Source: Rotaria sp. Silwood1 | Taxonomy: Eukaryota > Rotifera > Eurotatoria > Philodinida > Philodinidae | DNA: 64,000 bases | Assembly: GCA_905250075.1 (NCBI GenBank) | Contig: CAJNOP010000095.1 | Location: forward strand, 357,279-421,278 | Reading direction: 5' to 3' | In this document: piece by piece, positions 24,998-37,650 of the stretch | Layout of the letters: each line of letters begins with the position of its first letter | Position numbering within the stretch: position 1 is the first letter of the stretch | The notes under the pieces: model-generated | Database searches by the model: none | Seen by the model: the letters and a program-made list of their open reading frames with translations, nothing else | Told to the model about the DNA's origin: nothing | Position numbers and translations under genes: made by a program

Positions 24998-26065
24998 TTA
25001 AGCATTAGGAACAAGTAGACGACGAATTACCTTAAAAAATAAATTAAAAGAAAAATAGAAATTGCATTGTCACTTTTTTTTTTTTTTTGTTTCTATTAAA
25101 TTAACTCACGGGATCGTTTTTACATCCAGCGATGAACTAAATAAGAAAAAGTCTATGAATAAAAAATTGATAGTGTTTATTTTAACTGACTTCTTCTTTC
25201 GTTAATTTTTTATTTCCAGTCACATCGCAAATGCGAATTATTTCTTCAGCACGATGTTTTGGATCACGATCACCTGATAAAACAGAAGAATTTTGTTTTC
25301 TTTTTAAACTATTCAAAAAATTTTACCTTTACGATCAGTTTCACCAGTCAGATCATACATTGCCTAATTTAAAAAAATATTCTATCGCTATACTAAACTT
25401 AACTAACAAACTTACCGAAATAACTTTCGCCATTTCACTTGTATCAACTAAACAAATAAAAGAAAAGCATTTTAAATAAAAAGAAAACATATATCAATTG
25501 CAACTTTACTTGTTCCTGTATTGTTATAATCATACATATCAAATGCTAAAGCAAGACGTTCATCAAGATCACCTGATTGTGTCAATGCAATAGCTAGCAT
25601 AAATTCAGTAAAATCGACTAAAGAGAAAAAAAAATTTTTGTTTTTCTAAGACAAAATTAGCATGTTTTTAAAATAATTTTTACTTGTTCCATTATTATCG
25701 CGATCAAATGTAGCAAATGCATACTTGCAAAAATCTTTAGCTTTACCACCTGGATAAAATTGTTCATAAACTGTAACGAATCGATCTTTCGAAAGATGTC
25801 CATTGGGACTAAAGTTTTTAAATACAATTTTCTGGTTTTTTTTTTTTCTTTTTCTTTTTTAATTATTTACCAGTCACGTAAGAAACCAGCATGCCATTCA
25901 CGAATTTGTTCTTCAGTAAAATTTGTATTAGCTTTTAGCATTTGAATAGCTTTTGGTGTAAGAATTGTACTGAATAACCCAAGATGAAAAATATATTATG
26001 AAATATATGAACAAAAAAATGAACAGAGCTTACGGATCAATTTTGCTTGAACTTTTGTTACCCAT
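24998..26065 (-). CDS. Neuronal calcium sensor / hippocalcin-type EF-hand protein
   Basis: Small cytosolic or membrane-associated calcium sensor of the recoverin/NCS family. Nine exons in transcript order: 26065-26034, 25969-25871, 25808-25684, 25617-25510, 25447-25416, 25363-25327, 25273-25191, 25136-25110, 25030-24998 (191 aa, the family's usual length). The start MGNKSSSKI gives the Gly-2 N-myristoylation signal typical of the family. EF-1 is degenerate with the characteristic Cys-Pro (CPNGHL), as in NCS proteins. EF-2 (DRDNNGTIDFTE) and EF-3 (DYNNTGTIDTSE) look able to bind calcium. EF-4 (DVTGNKKLTKEE) lacks the central glycine and may be weak. The C-terminal KNDPVIRRLL is family-typical. 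I cannot say which vertebrate paralogue it is closest to. Confidence 0.92.
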
Positions 26066-28394
26066 TGTTGAATTGAGTTGAGCGAGAAAAAAATGTGAAT
26101 CTAAAATGAATAGGTCAAAAAAGAAACTTATTGTCTAGTTTTTCTGCGGTTCCTATCAACATTTATATGATGGTGATGAAAAGAAGAATAAGGAACGAGG
26201 CATAAATCAGCGTGCTTTTATATGCTCCTCTCTTTTTTCTTTTCTTTTCTTTCTCTTTCTTTTCTTCTTTTTCTCTCATATTCTATGTTTCGTTGTTAGT
26301 ACTCAGAGAACTGCGGCAACATCGACGAGAGAAAAAAAGAAATTTTATGCGTTATTTATTAGTCAGAGGAAGATAAAATGTTACAAGGTACATCCTTATG
26401 AAGTACGAGAAAAAAATGATGATGATTGACGATTTTTTCTTTCCTAAACTGACTCTCTCTTTGTTAGACTTTACACTATCGTTTAGTCATCTAGTATCAT
26501 GAAGTAAAGAATGCAAAAAGACAGAGTAACGAACAAATAGAAACGAAACACACCCAATTGCCTTCTAACATAAAATGAACCAAATGGTATGGTCACGTGT
26601 TCGGTTCATATACTTTCATGGGCTGAGTCAAATGAGAACAAAAATGATTTGATTACTACTGTCATACCACGCCTTTGTATACTATTTTCAATACACACAA
26701 ATAATTGACCTTACAAGATGTTTAAGACCAATGACGAATATTTCGTTATCTATTTGTTATTCATCAACAGAAATGTAATATGTACAAAGCAAACATTCGA
26801 GAAAAAAAAATAGGTTATAGAGTACAAAGAGAATGAATCCTTGGGTACAATATATAATTGTCTTGGTTGTACGAGTAAAATATACGAAAATAAATATATG
26901 TACACTAGATTATACTTGAACGTATTCATTTTTCTCATTAAATAAAAAAAAACAGCGTTCACTTGTTAGACACACAAAAAGAAATATCATTATAAATTTC
27001 GATTGACGTCATTAACTATATCATTACATACACAATAGAGAACAAACAAAAGAGTTTTTTTTTTTATTGGAAAATAAATTTATCGATATGAAAAATTTAA
27101 TTTGAAAAATTATTACAGAATTGATCAAAATGTTTTACTAGAAATATTGCATGAGTAAAAGATAAATTATTTCAATTATAATAATAGTTTCATCTTGTTC
27201 ATATGCAATTATTAGATTAATTTTTGTGTCGATTACAGTAATAGATAGAACAAAACAATGGATTATTTTATAACTAAATAAATTTCGTTCATAAATTTTC
27301 CTTTAATACTTAAATGATTTACTTTTTTAATGTTCTAATGAAATTTTAACAATATTGAACTATGGTTTTTCAACAGAATACATCTTATCAATCATTTTTT
27401 TTTCTACATTAGAAAATTTATTATTATGCATACAAAGCACGTCGATCCAATAATTAAAAACATGATATTTCATTTTTTCATGCAAACAAAATTAGTATTT
27501 AAACAGTGTTTTAACAATATGTCTTGTATCTTTTATTCGAGCAATTCCATTCATTAGAAATGTAGCTTTGCAGCATAAGAACATTAAGTTTACTCATTTT
27601 TAAGAACATGATCGTGCATGAATATAGAAACGATAAAAATGCTCTTGTACTTAAATGAGAATTTGAGAACTAATTTTAAATAATATGATACGTCCTTGAC
27701 AATGTCAAAATGACGACAAAGAAAAATTTGTTTTTTCTTTCTTGACACGAGAAAACCTCTAGAAAACTGTTTTTCATTTGGTTCAGTCTTGTTAAAAGAT
27801 CTCATGACCGATGTAGTTCCTAGTGCAGGGTGTGTCTTGAAACTCCTACACTTTCATTATATAAATGAGTATAATAAACACATATTGCCTAAGTTTTAAT
27901 CTGCTCTGACTTCAACGCGTCAACATTTTGACAAATTTTGATTTTAAAAAACTTATTATTTTTTTGAAAGCATGAAAAAGCGTTCATGTGATGCATTTCA
28001 ATGTTCTCAAGTAATGTTTAACTATTTATTATATACTTCTGTTTCTTGAATCCATCAGAATAACTATACATTTCATGGCAAACAAGAAAAAAAAAAGCAT
28101 TAAATTTGTAATACTTTCTTTAAAAAGAAAATTTCATTTCCTAATAGTAACTGTTTTCTTTCCTTGTTACACACGGAAATAGGCAAAACCATTTAGAGTA
28201 GTCGCTGTCTTTTTCTCTTTTTTTTTTTTTTTTTTATTAAAGTCTTTTGTGTATTAGAAGAAAAAACCTCAATAAATATTCATGTTTTATTGCAAAAGGA
28301 AAAAAAAAAGAATAATGATTTACATGTAAACTAAAAATATATTATTCTTTTCACGATTGTATGAATTTTGTAATATCGTTTGTGGTGTAACATA
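26066..28394. other. Intergenic between calcium sensor and PPP1R36-like gene
   Basis: 2.3 kb, AT-rich. It contains a pure pyrimidine tract next to the calcium-sensor start and no open frame I would support. Confidence 0.5.
26225..26277. repeat. Pure pyrimidine tract (53 bp)
   Basis: Uninterrupted C/T (purine on the minus strand), mostly CTTTT-like units, about 160 bp upstream of the calcium-sensor start codon on its transcribed side. It could be a GA-rich promoter or 5' UTR element, or just low-complexity sequence. Confidence 0.6.
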
Positions 28395-30694
28395 TCAAAT
28401 TCCTAGAATGAATAATAAATCGAAAAAACACAAAAATAAACTAATTCAAAAACAAGTTTACTTACCACTATCAGTACCACTACTTCGTCGACTAAATATA
28501 CAAAAAAGAAATAAATAATTAATTATTTGTCCTTGAATTTGTGAATTTCTTTTACTTCATATCAATATGTGACAGTTGAGAAGCAGATGTATTTCCAGTT
28601 GGTGTATCTCCACTTACGATTAATGTTAACGCATCAATCGGTTGACCAAGCACACCAACTCTAAAAATATTGAAGAATAAATAAGTTATTAGAACAAAGA
28701 CTAAAAGAAGTATAATAAAATGTACTCATATCGTATTTGAAATTCATTGTCAGGTATCATTTTAGGACTTTTTGGAGGTCTATTAATAAATATTAATATT
28801 TCATTATGATAGAAAGTAGAAATATTGAAAATAATTGTTAAAACATACGCATCATTTTTACCATGACGTCGTGAAAATAACCAAGCACTTTGATCGCGTG
28901 CTGTTGGAAGTAAAGTAACAACAACAGGTGATCGTTGTCTAAATTAAAAAGCTTTTTATTTTTTTAAGCTGAATAGAAAAACAAAGCAATAATTTAACTA
29001 ACGTTAATAATCGTTGAAATGGTTGTCGTTTGGTTCCACTTATACTACTATCATCTATGGAAAAAAATATTTTATTATTCAATTAGAATTCAGATCATTG
29101 ATTTAATTTACTAGAAGTACGACTCATATCGGTCGATGCTGTTGCTATTGTTTTTTGTGATCGAATACTTTTATGACTTGCTCCAGTACTTTTTCGTTCT
29201 GACATATGACTTGATGGATTTCCATTATTTTCACTTGTAGTGTAATCACTCGTTGTTGTTCGTACTGATCGAGTTCGAATTTGAATTGCTTTAAATAGAC
29301 ATATGTATATATATATATATCTACGAAAAGACTAAAAATTAATCCATCCCTACTTTTATAAGTTGGATTTGGAAAAGCATTTGTTCGAATAATTCTATAA
29401 TATATCGAATAAAATGGTTTTATTATCTTTTACAAAAATTCTTATTTTCTCACCTTCCAATTTCTGTTTGAATTGTTTCAAATTGTTTTCTTTCAAATGT
29501 AATCCATACAAGAAATGTAGCAAATATAATTAATAACTATTTAATTTCAAATATCATTAGTTATAAACTAGTTTTCAAATTTTCTTACTTCTGCATAACC
29601 ACGATCAATTAATGTTCGTGATACACGACCACTATATGGAATAATATCTCGTTTTTTTGTTAATGGATCACCATCAAGGCCTTCGATCCAATAGAAATGA
29701 TGAAATTGTTTAAGACCAGTACCAAGAACAATATTACTATATTTTTGTGCAACAAATAAAAGAGCTGTATTCATATGAGCTTCAGCATTCGATATACGAG
29801 TTCGTTCTTCATAATCAAATTCTCTAAATTAATTTTATAGAAAAAAAAAATTTTTTTTTAATATTATAATGTTTAATTATTTCGAAAGTCTATACATACA
29901 CACAAAGTGGATTTGTTACAATTTGAGACTCGTTATATTCGAAATACCAATAAAAATAATTGATTAAATGAAGAAAAAAATCTTCAAGTTCTGGTCGCCT
30001 TTTTATTTAACAAACAAAAAAAAAATGAAATTGTAGAAAACATAAATCTGTTCTTTTTCTGCAAACAAAAAAAAAATGTCAAGCTGTCTTTCTTTATAAT
30101 ACAAATAAACAAAATCTATTTTAGATGAAATATCTTTTTATAGCAACATATGAACAAAATTTGATGACGATCCGAAATATTTCGAATGAAAATTTTCTAA
30201 TTTGAAATAAAAGTTTTTCTTTTTTTAACTCAGTTTGACATTGTTATTAAAAAAGACACATATATTAAACATACTTAACAAAATCAGCAAATTTTTCAGG
30301 AACAAAATATGTATCACTAACCATATTTAATGCAATATCTTTTAATAAAAAAAATAAAAAAAATTAGATAAATTTATATATTTATTTAACTTACGAATAA
30401 TATCTTCAATTGATACAACTGTTTTATCTTTTGATGTTTCTAATGGATATTTTTCATAAACAGGAGGACGTCTTCCTGGTGGTAAATTCCATAGATCGAT
30501 TTTTTCTGAAGCTGTTTCAGAATTAATATCAGTTTTTTCGACAGTTACATTCCTATCATGAACTAATGTATTTCTTTGATCATCCCAACGCCATGGAGAT
30601 TGAGGATTAGCGAATTTTCCTATTGTCTGTATAAGTAATCATAATCATGAACAAATAAAAAATTTTACATAATTCTTCTTTTTCTTACCTCCAT
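28395..30694 (-). CDS. Protein phosphatase 1 regulatory subunit 36-like (PPP1R36-like)
   Basis: I model 14 exons: 30694-30689, 30626-30395, 30338-30275, 29998-29900, 29823-29589, 29536-29454, 29394-29354, 29288-29112, 29054-29003, 28938-28849, 28779-28726, 28660-28556, 28491-28466, 28402-28395. The result is 423 aa with an unbroken frame. The middle (LLFVAQKYSNIVLGTGLKQF, then a hydrophobic stretch LLIIFATFLVWITFERK, then IQTEIGR.IRTNAFPNP) resembles what I remember of vertebrate PPP1R36, a protein phosphatase 1 regulator of about the same length reported from testis. The segment after about residue 270 is Ser/Thr/Arg-rich and probably disordered. The first exon is only 6 nt (ATG GAG), and the last contributes Gly-Ile-stop, so both ends are the weakest parts. 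Family assignment is from memory of the pattern and is moderate. Confidence 0.7.
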
Positions 30695-33645
30695 CGAAAA
30701 ATATGATTATAGAGGAAACATATTATTCAGACATATACACGAGCAAATTTACCATATTCACTTGGTATGTCATTAATTATTTCGTTGTCAACGTTACCAC
30801 TGATATGACTATCTAAATAAACTAATATCAACAGTTATTTTGAATGAATTTTTATTAAAAATTATTTTTTTTCTTAAATGTTTTCTTTTTCAGCAAACAA
30901 GATGAAATATTATAAAACAATGAGAGGTCGCATGTTGCCGAATAGTGAAAAATTACATTGCCAATTTTTTTTCGATCATATTAATCTATGGTCATTCAAA
31001 GGTAGTATAGATCAATTCAGTAGAGATATGCATCAAAGCAGAAGTCAACGTCGAAGTTACATCAGTAAAAAAAGTCAAATCTTTTTTCACCTCTATGTAC
31101 AGACGTCATTCAACATTGAAGGCGAGCAGTCTTGTGTAGTCCATTTTCAAAAAGTAGAGAAGCATTGCGCACTCCACAAAGTATGCCTTTGCTCTTACGT
31201 AGTAATAAGTATCTTCTTCATATGTTAAGTAATAAATAAAAGTATTCTATTTTATTGATTCAATTAAAAAAAAAATACATTAGTGCAATATCCTCATTAA
31301 CAAGTAGCACAAAAAGAAATATATATGCAAAGTCAAAAAAGTTTGGTTCTGCAAGACTCTACAATTCAATGGTTAGTTTTATTCTTGTGTATTAACTGTA
31401 GGATGATCCATAAATAACACTATTGAAAATTCGTAATATTGTATCCTTTCAATTTTAAACAGACTAGTTATGAAAATGTGCTCTATGCATATCAATATAG
31501 TATCATTCATAAAGTTTATTGTTGCTATTCTCTCAGATGACAACGAAAAACTATCTATGAAATGTTTCATATGAATTTTCTAACATCATAACAAGTAAAA
31601 TTTCTTTAGTAAGGTCCATGGTAATACTTAGTAGTGCTGTTTGTTTGTATCAGTTGTATGAAAAAGAAACTTTCACTAACTAAAAAAGTAACCTATTTTG
31701 TTGAAATAAAGTGGAGATATTTCACTTTTTTCCCCCATTGTATAGCTTCGAGAAAAGCAAGAAAGATCTACATATGACTTCTATGCATTTTCATTTGTTT
31801 GTCAATACTCAAAAATGTTTTTTTGATTAATAGAGAAATGTAGTGGTGCTATCAATCGTATTATTGAAAGTACAATGATAATTCAGCTCGGAAATAATCA
31901 TAATCTGGTACAAGAGTTTTGATGACTTTTTTAGACTTATTCAAAATGATTTAGTGGAAAACAGAGAAAAAGAAAATATCGAAAAAGCAAAGATGAGGAA
32001 GTACATGGAAAGAAGAGTGTCATCCTTCCGCACCTCACGTTAAAATGAATGATTATAGACCATAAAAACAACGAAATCAAATTAATCTGATAACAGCCAA
32101 TAACGATAAGAAAGTCAAACGACGCATTCTGCTTTTTCCTTTGTTCTACTTTTTGCTTTTGCTATTTTTATCTTCTACATAACTTTTTTTGGCATTTTCC
32201 TATTTGGTTTTTCTTCTTTTCTGTATTTTTTATCAATCCAATTAAAAAAAAACTGGCATAACATTCAACAAGAAAAACAACAATAATATAATTGATAATC
32301 TATTTTTCTTAAATTAATACATAGATTTTCATAAATTCATAATGAAATTTTAAATTTTATATCAAATAATGATCGAGATAAATTTTCAAAGTTAGATAAG
32401 TTATGACTCAGTTGCATAATACTTTAAGTATACAAACACAAGAAATTATCCTTAGGTTATCGTACGCAAAATTACTGAAGGTCAATACTTCTCTCTTTTA
32501 CCGTCTTTTGACAAAACTAATACATACATATATGAGACTTAGACAACGAACTAGACTATTATGATAGGATAGAATTCATGTCAACGACTACAAGGAACTA
32601 TCTTAAACATCGCTATCTCTCATTGTCAATAACCGATGAAAAACGGACAAGATCGATCTTAATAAACGATAATAATATTTAAAGAAAGCATAAACACCTC
32701 CTCCTCTATAATTTCATATTCTATACAACAATAATTAAGTATATAACTAAATATATATATCTATATCATTAATTATACTCGATATGTTCAAGTGTTAATA
32801 CAATATGAACACTAGAAAATATAACAATAGATTGTTCAAACTATCAAAGTCATTAACTAAAATAAATTCATCATTTTTGTTTTCAAATTCAATGTAAGAG
32901 AACAAAAATTAGTTTCAATATACGTAATCGATTTCCTTTAGTTTTTTCTTCTCTTTTTTTTTTAGTATAAATAAAATTCATTTGATAATTACCAAGCAAT
33001 TCTTTTCTATCATTAGAATCTTTATTTTTTTTCTTTAATAACAATAAAACTGATTTTTATCATAATGAAAATTCTCATCTTCTCTTTCTTTTTTTGTTTA
33101 TTTCCATACATATGTTAAGAACATTTTGTTTTTCTCATAACCGGAAAAGATTGTCTCAACAATGCGAGAAGATGATACACAGCAGGAGAAGAAAAGAAAA
33201 GAAAAAAGAAATTAGCTTATTCCATCGACATATAATAAAAGATATCTTCCAATCATCAACGAGTATTAATATACAGAATAACCAATATCACTGCATCTCT
33301 CTCTCTCTCTTTATTCTTTTTTTTTTGTTTAAGAGAGAGAAAAAAGACGATAAAAGATAACCTAAATGAGAATGGGGCAAAAGACGCGTTCTCTATTCGA
33401 GACGCTAATTCTTCTTTTACCCACAGTATACATGTATGACGAGCTTGCATTATGATTGATGAGTATAATTGACGTTAGTAGATGATATGCACCAGGCGTG
33501 TACATCCACACATATATCTTCGTCGAAATAACTCTACATTTTCGAGAGAATTAAAATTTCACGTGTGCATATGTCAAGATTGATTAAAAAAAAATTCTTT
33601 TTTTTTTTTTTTTCCTCTTTTATTATATCTAGATATAATTATCAT
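30695..33645. other. Intergenic between PPP1R36-like and Meis genes
   Basis: About 2.95 kb. Two open frames (30878-31228 and 33094-33360, plus) have no recognisable protein features and no splice partners. The last 45 bp hold the T-rich tract and AG (33631-33632), 13 nt before the Meis start codon. Confidence 0.5.
33601..33645 (+). promoter_or_regulatory. 3' splice acceptor just upstream of Meis start
   Basis: A long poly-pyrimidine run ends in TATATCTAG; AG is at 33631-33632 and the ATG at 33646. It fits either a 5' UTR intron end or a spliced-leader trans-splice site. Confidence 0.45.
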
Positions 33646-36600
33646 ATGTCCTCTTATGATAATATAATGACGACGAATACAACAAATTTTTATTATCAAC
33701 AATATCATCCTTCACAAACATCATTATTACAATCAACAACAAACAATACGGATTTAAATAAACTTGATAAAGATCTTATATATAAGTAAAAAAAAGAAAA
33801 GAAATTCTTCTTATTTGAAATATATATTTTTTCTCTTTTGTTTTTTTTTTTTTAGTCATCCACTTTTTCCTTTACTTGCTATTATATTTGATAAATGTGA
33901 ATTAGCAACAAATTCACCTCGTGATGCAAATAATCCAAATTATGCTTGTTCACTTACATCACTTAATGAAGATGTTATTGAATTTACAAAACAAGTAAAG
34001 TTTTCAAGTATTTTCTCTATGAATAATTTAATCGTGTTTTTCTTTTCTAATAGTTAACAAAAGAACATTTACCATGTCATACATCAAATCCTGAAATTGA
34101 TAATTTTGTATGTATTTGTTTATTTATATAAGATAAATAAAAAACATAAAGAAAAAAAAAATATCTACAATAACTCTTCTTCTTTTCTTTTTTTAAGATG
34201 ATGCAAGCAATACAAATTTTAAGAATTCATTTACTTGAATTGGAAAAAGTTCATGAGTTATGCGATAATTTTTGTCAACGTTATATTCATTTATTGAAAG
34301 GGAAAATGCCTATGTAAGTTAGTTGAAAAAAGAAAATGTATACTTGAATTTTATTTGTTTTTTATTAAAGGGATATTATAATGGATGATCGAGATTTAAG
34401 TTTTTCAAAATCTGAAGATGAACAAAGTGAAATGAGTAATCATGATTTTGAACAAGATATCAAACCGGTAATAATAGAGTTTTTCTTTTAAACGATGATT
34501 TCCAATTACTCTTATGTTTTATCTTATGGTTGTCCCAAAATAGTTTAATCATTCTACTGTAAATGTCATGTTAATTAGACAATAAGCATAGGAATATTAG
34601 CAAAGGAATCGTCGTCTAAAACATGTTCTTTTTTTTCATCAAAAGATTAAGTAATTTCTCGAGTGTAATTCGTCATATTAATGCAGATACTATTCTACAT
34701 TTTTCTAATTGCATAATAATTTTCATTTACTACAATCCAGACTCTTTTATTGAATGCTCAGAAACTTTTGACAAAAGAAAACATGTGTTACAATCGAAGG
34801 TTGCGACAGTCATTATCCATGAGAATATATGATAAACTATGCTTGTATAGATTCGATTAAATCATATCTATATATATATAGTTGCGGTTCGATGATCTTT
34901 TAGAAAAAAAAGAAAAGAAAAGATGTTAATCAAAGATAAATCTAATCTATATATTCTAATCAGGTGCGTTCATTGTCTCAAACATCAACACATGATCCTA
35001 ATCAAACATTAAAATCAAATTCGGATTCATCAGAATCGCGAAGTCCAAATCAACAGCAACAGCAACAGCAACAACAACAACAACAACAACAACCATTCTT
35101 ATCTATTCAACAAACTAATAATTATATGCCATCATCATCATCAACAATTCAATATTCTCATCAATCAATTGATGAAACAGATAAAAGTAGTGAAAATTTT
35201 GAAAGTTCAATTGAAGGTGATTATTATGAAGAAAATGATGATAATAATAAACGTCGTCAAAAAAAACGAGGTATTTTTCCTAAAGCAGCTACATCATTAA
35301 TGCGTGCATGGCTATTTCAACATTTAAATGTAAGATTTTATAATTGATAAGAAAAGAAAATAATGTTTTATTTTCTTTTTCTTTTTTAGCACCCATATCC
35401 ATCTGAAGAACAAAAGAAAATTTTAGCTCGAGAAACTAATCTTAATATTTTACAAGTTAATAATTGGTACGTTTCATTTTTAATGTTTTACTCGAATGAT
35501 CTTCAACATTTCCTGCTATGAATCTGAAGTGTCGTAATCGTTTGGGTTAATCAATTCACACCGTTCCGTTCCATCTCATCAATTGTTCGTGACGAACCGT
35601 GTTAAAAACAGTTAACGCTGCGGAAATTTTTTTTTTTCAATCATGCAGCTGTGCTTGATCTATATACGTATATATATATACATACACACAACGGTCATTA
35701 GAATTGTTCTTCTTTCACAAGGAGATGATGCTTAGAGTCATTAATCATATTCTTTTTTTGTTCTTCTATGTTGTAAACATAGTGTTGACAGGTAGAAACG
35801 TCTGTTTGACGGATTACGATAAAAGAAAGAAATGCAGCTGTTTTAGTTATTTTCAGTAAAATATCATTCTCCTTTATTTTTTTTTCTCTAAGGTTTATTA
35901 ATGCTCGCAGAAGAATTGTACAACCAATGATTGATCAATCAAATCGTGCTGGTAAGTTTATAAGTAAAGAAAAACAAAATCTTTTTTTCAATTTGGAATA
36001 ATTAAATATCTTTGTGTTTTTGTTCAAGCGATTACACAAAAAGGTTTGTTATAATAGAATAAAAAATGAAGACTAAGCATGATTACGCATGGATATTCTT
36101 ATTTAATAAATAGATTAAAAATATATAAAAGCATGAACATAGAAATATTGATCTATGAATTGGAAATGAAAATCGTTTGTAGAGAAATAGATCTTAAATA
36201 GTGATCAATTCTATTATTTAAGCGTCTTTGACGAAAAAATACATTAGAGGTTAATCGCTGAAGGTTTAGTTTTCAAATGGTAGTGGAAATAAATGTGTAA
36301 TCAGAGATATTCGGAACAGATGACTCTGTCGGTCTTGAAGGATTTTCGTTTATCTCCAACGTTTCATAGTTATTTTTTACTCATCAGTTTCCGAAAAGAC
36401 ATTAGCTCGTGTCGAAAACTGAGTCAACTTTAACAAGAGTCTTCTGATTGGCCGTCTGAGTCATCGACTCTTCCCTTTCTCACAGTCCTAACGCTCTCGA
36501 GATATGTCTATATGCTACATCGCTTATCGTTGTCTGTATTCATGTAATATTGTACTTAAGTATTTAATCTACTACCAAGAAGAACATTAATGAAAGATCA

Positions 36601-37076
36601 TAGTAGTTAATTTAGTACTTCATGTATATCTTAAAAACATTTCGGAATATGTGCATGAAAATAAATACGATCGAAAATATATTCAATATATTTCATTTTT
36701 TTTTGTATAGTCATTGGATCGGAATATAATGATTTAATAACGACAAATCCTTATCATACATTTGATCCAACTCGAACATCATATAGCTTTCAACCAAGTA
36801 TATGAAATAGATAGTTTCTTTTTAGTTTTTTATTTAATTTATAAATCTTTTAAAGATCTTTATGACGAAATGACAACTGCATCAGGTTATTGTCCACCAT
36901 CAATATCTCATTCATCAAGTTATTCATCATGTCCATCGATGCATCCAAGTTCATTTTTTGCTGCTGCAGCTGCAGCAGCAGCCGTTGCTGCTGTTGGTAC
37001 TAATACAACATCTATACAACATGGTATTTCTCCATCATCTTCATCATCTTATCATGGACAAACAAATGGGGAATAG
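33646..37076 (+). CDS. MEIS: Meis/homothorax TALE homeodomain transcription factor
   Basis: Nuclear DNA-binding cofactor of Hox/Pbx proteins. Exons: 33646-33785, 33856-33994, 34054-34107, 34198-34313, 34371-34467, 34964-35329, 35390-35466, 35893-35951, 36711-36797, 36856-37076 (451 aa, frame intact). The Meis N-terminal Pbx-interaction domain is plain: [20 protein letters not shown] (about 41-60), then [20 protein letters not shown] and onward (112-149). The TALE homeodomain (about 280-342) has KKRGIFPK, the [10 protein letters not shown] loop, WFINARRR and the Meis tail [13 protein letters not shown], which separates it from PKNOX. A 14-Gln run sits in the linker (about 212-225), and an Ala run lies in the Ser-rich C-terminus. 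The start was chosen at the first in-frame ATG after a T-rich AG; an upstream coding exon cannot be excluded. Confidence 0.95.
35051..35092 (+). repeat. CAA/CAG repeat encoding 14 glutamines
   Basis: In-frame CAA and CAG triplets in exon 6 of the Meis gene. The 5' part alternates CAA/CAG; the 3' part is pure CAA. It is a likely length-polymorphic microsatellite. Confidence 0.9.
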
Positions 37077-37650
37077 AAAAGAACATGTTTTTCTTTTTTT
37101 CTTGATCTAGTGTGCATATATGTTTATTATTGCTGTTTCACTCCTTTTTTTTGTCGGTTAAAATTTTCGAAAAAAATATATTATATACTGTGATGAATGA
37201 ATTGATTTTTTGACGAAAAAAAAAACCGTTCGTTTTGTAATTTCTTTTGCAATTATTCGAATTATTATTAAATGACTATGTATGAATGTGCTAGTATGCA
37301 AAGAAACAAAAACGAACGACATGTGCAAACAAAAAGACGATCTATATGTAGTTTAATGGATAGGTAAAATAAAAAAAAAAACGTAAAAGAAAAATAAGGA
37401 AGAGATAAACAGAAAGAAAAAAAGTGGCTTTAAAAAAAAACATTCTATAGTTCCATCATATCGGATGTTTGCAGCTGCTTAGAGAAGGTTAGGACATTAC
37501 TATTAATCTATGAAATGTAATGATACAAAGAAAAAAATGCTACCGGATGATTTGTTTTTAGAGTTAGATGTTTTAATAAAAAAAAAAAAAAAAACAAAGA
37601 AAAACAACTGAATATTACTTTTTCTTCTCGTGTGATAGACATTTGAAGTA
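37077..37650. other. Meis 3' UTR and intergenic spacer
   Basis: 574 bp between two same-strand genes. It contains an AATAAA (37575-37580) followed by a long A run, and then a splice-acceptor-like TGTGATAG (AG at 37637-37638), 12 nt before the next ATG. Confidence 0.5.
37575..37580 (+). terminator. Candidate polyadenylation signal of the Meis gene
   Basis: AATAAA about 500 bp after the Meis stop and only 70 bp before the next start codon. Confidence 0.35.

Noticed and set aside
30878..31228. 116-codon frame upstream of the PPP1R36-like gene
   Set aside because: Irregular composition, no partner exons and no known domain; probably chance.
33094..33450. Overlapping Lys/Arg-rich and Phe-rich frames on both strands
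   Set aside because: Produced by purine/pyrimidine runs; no consistent coding signal.
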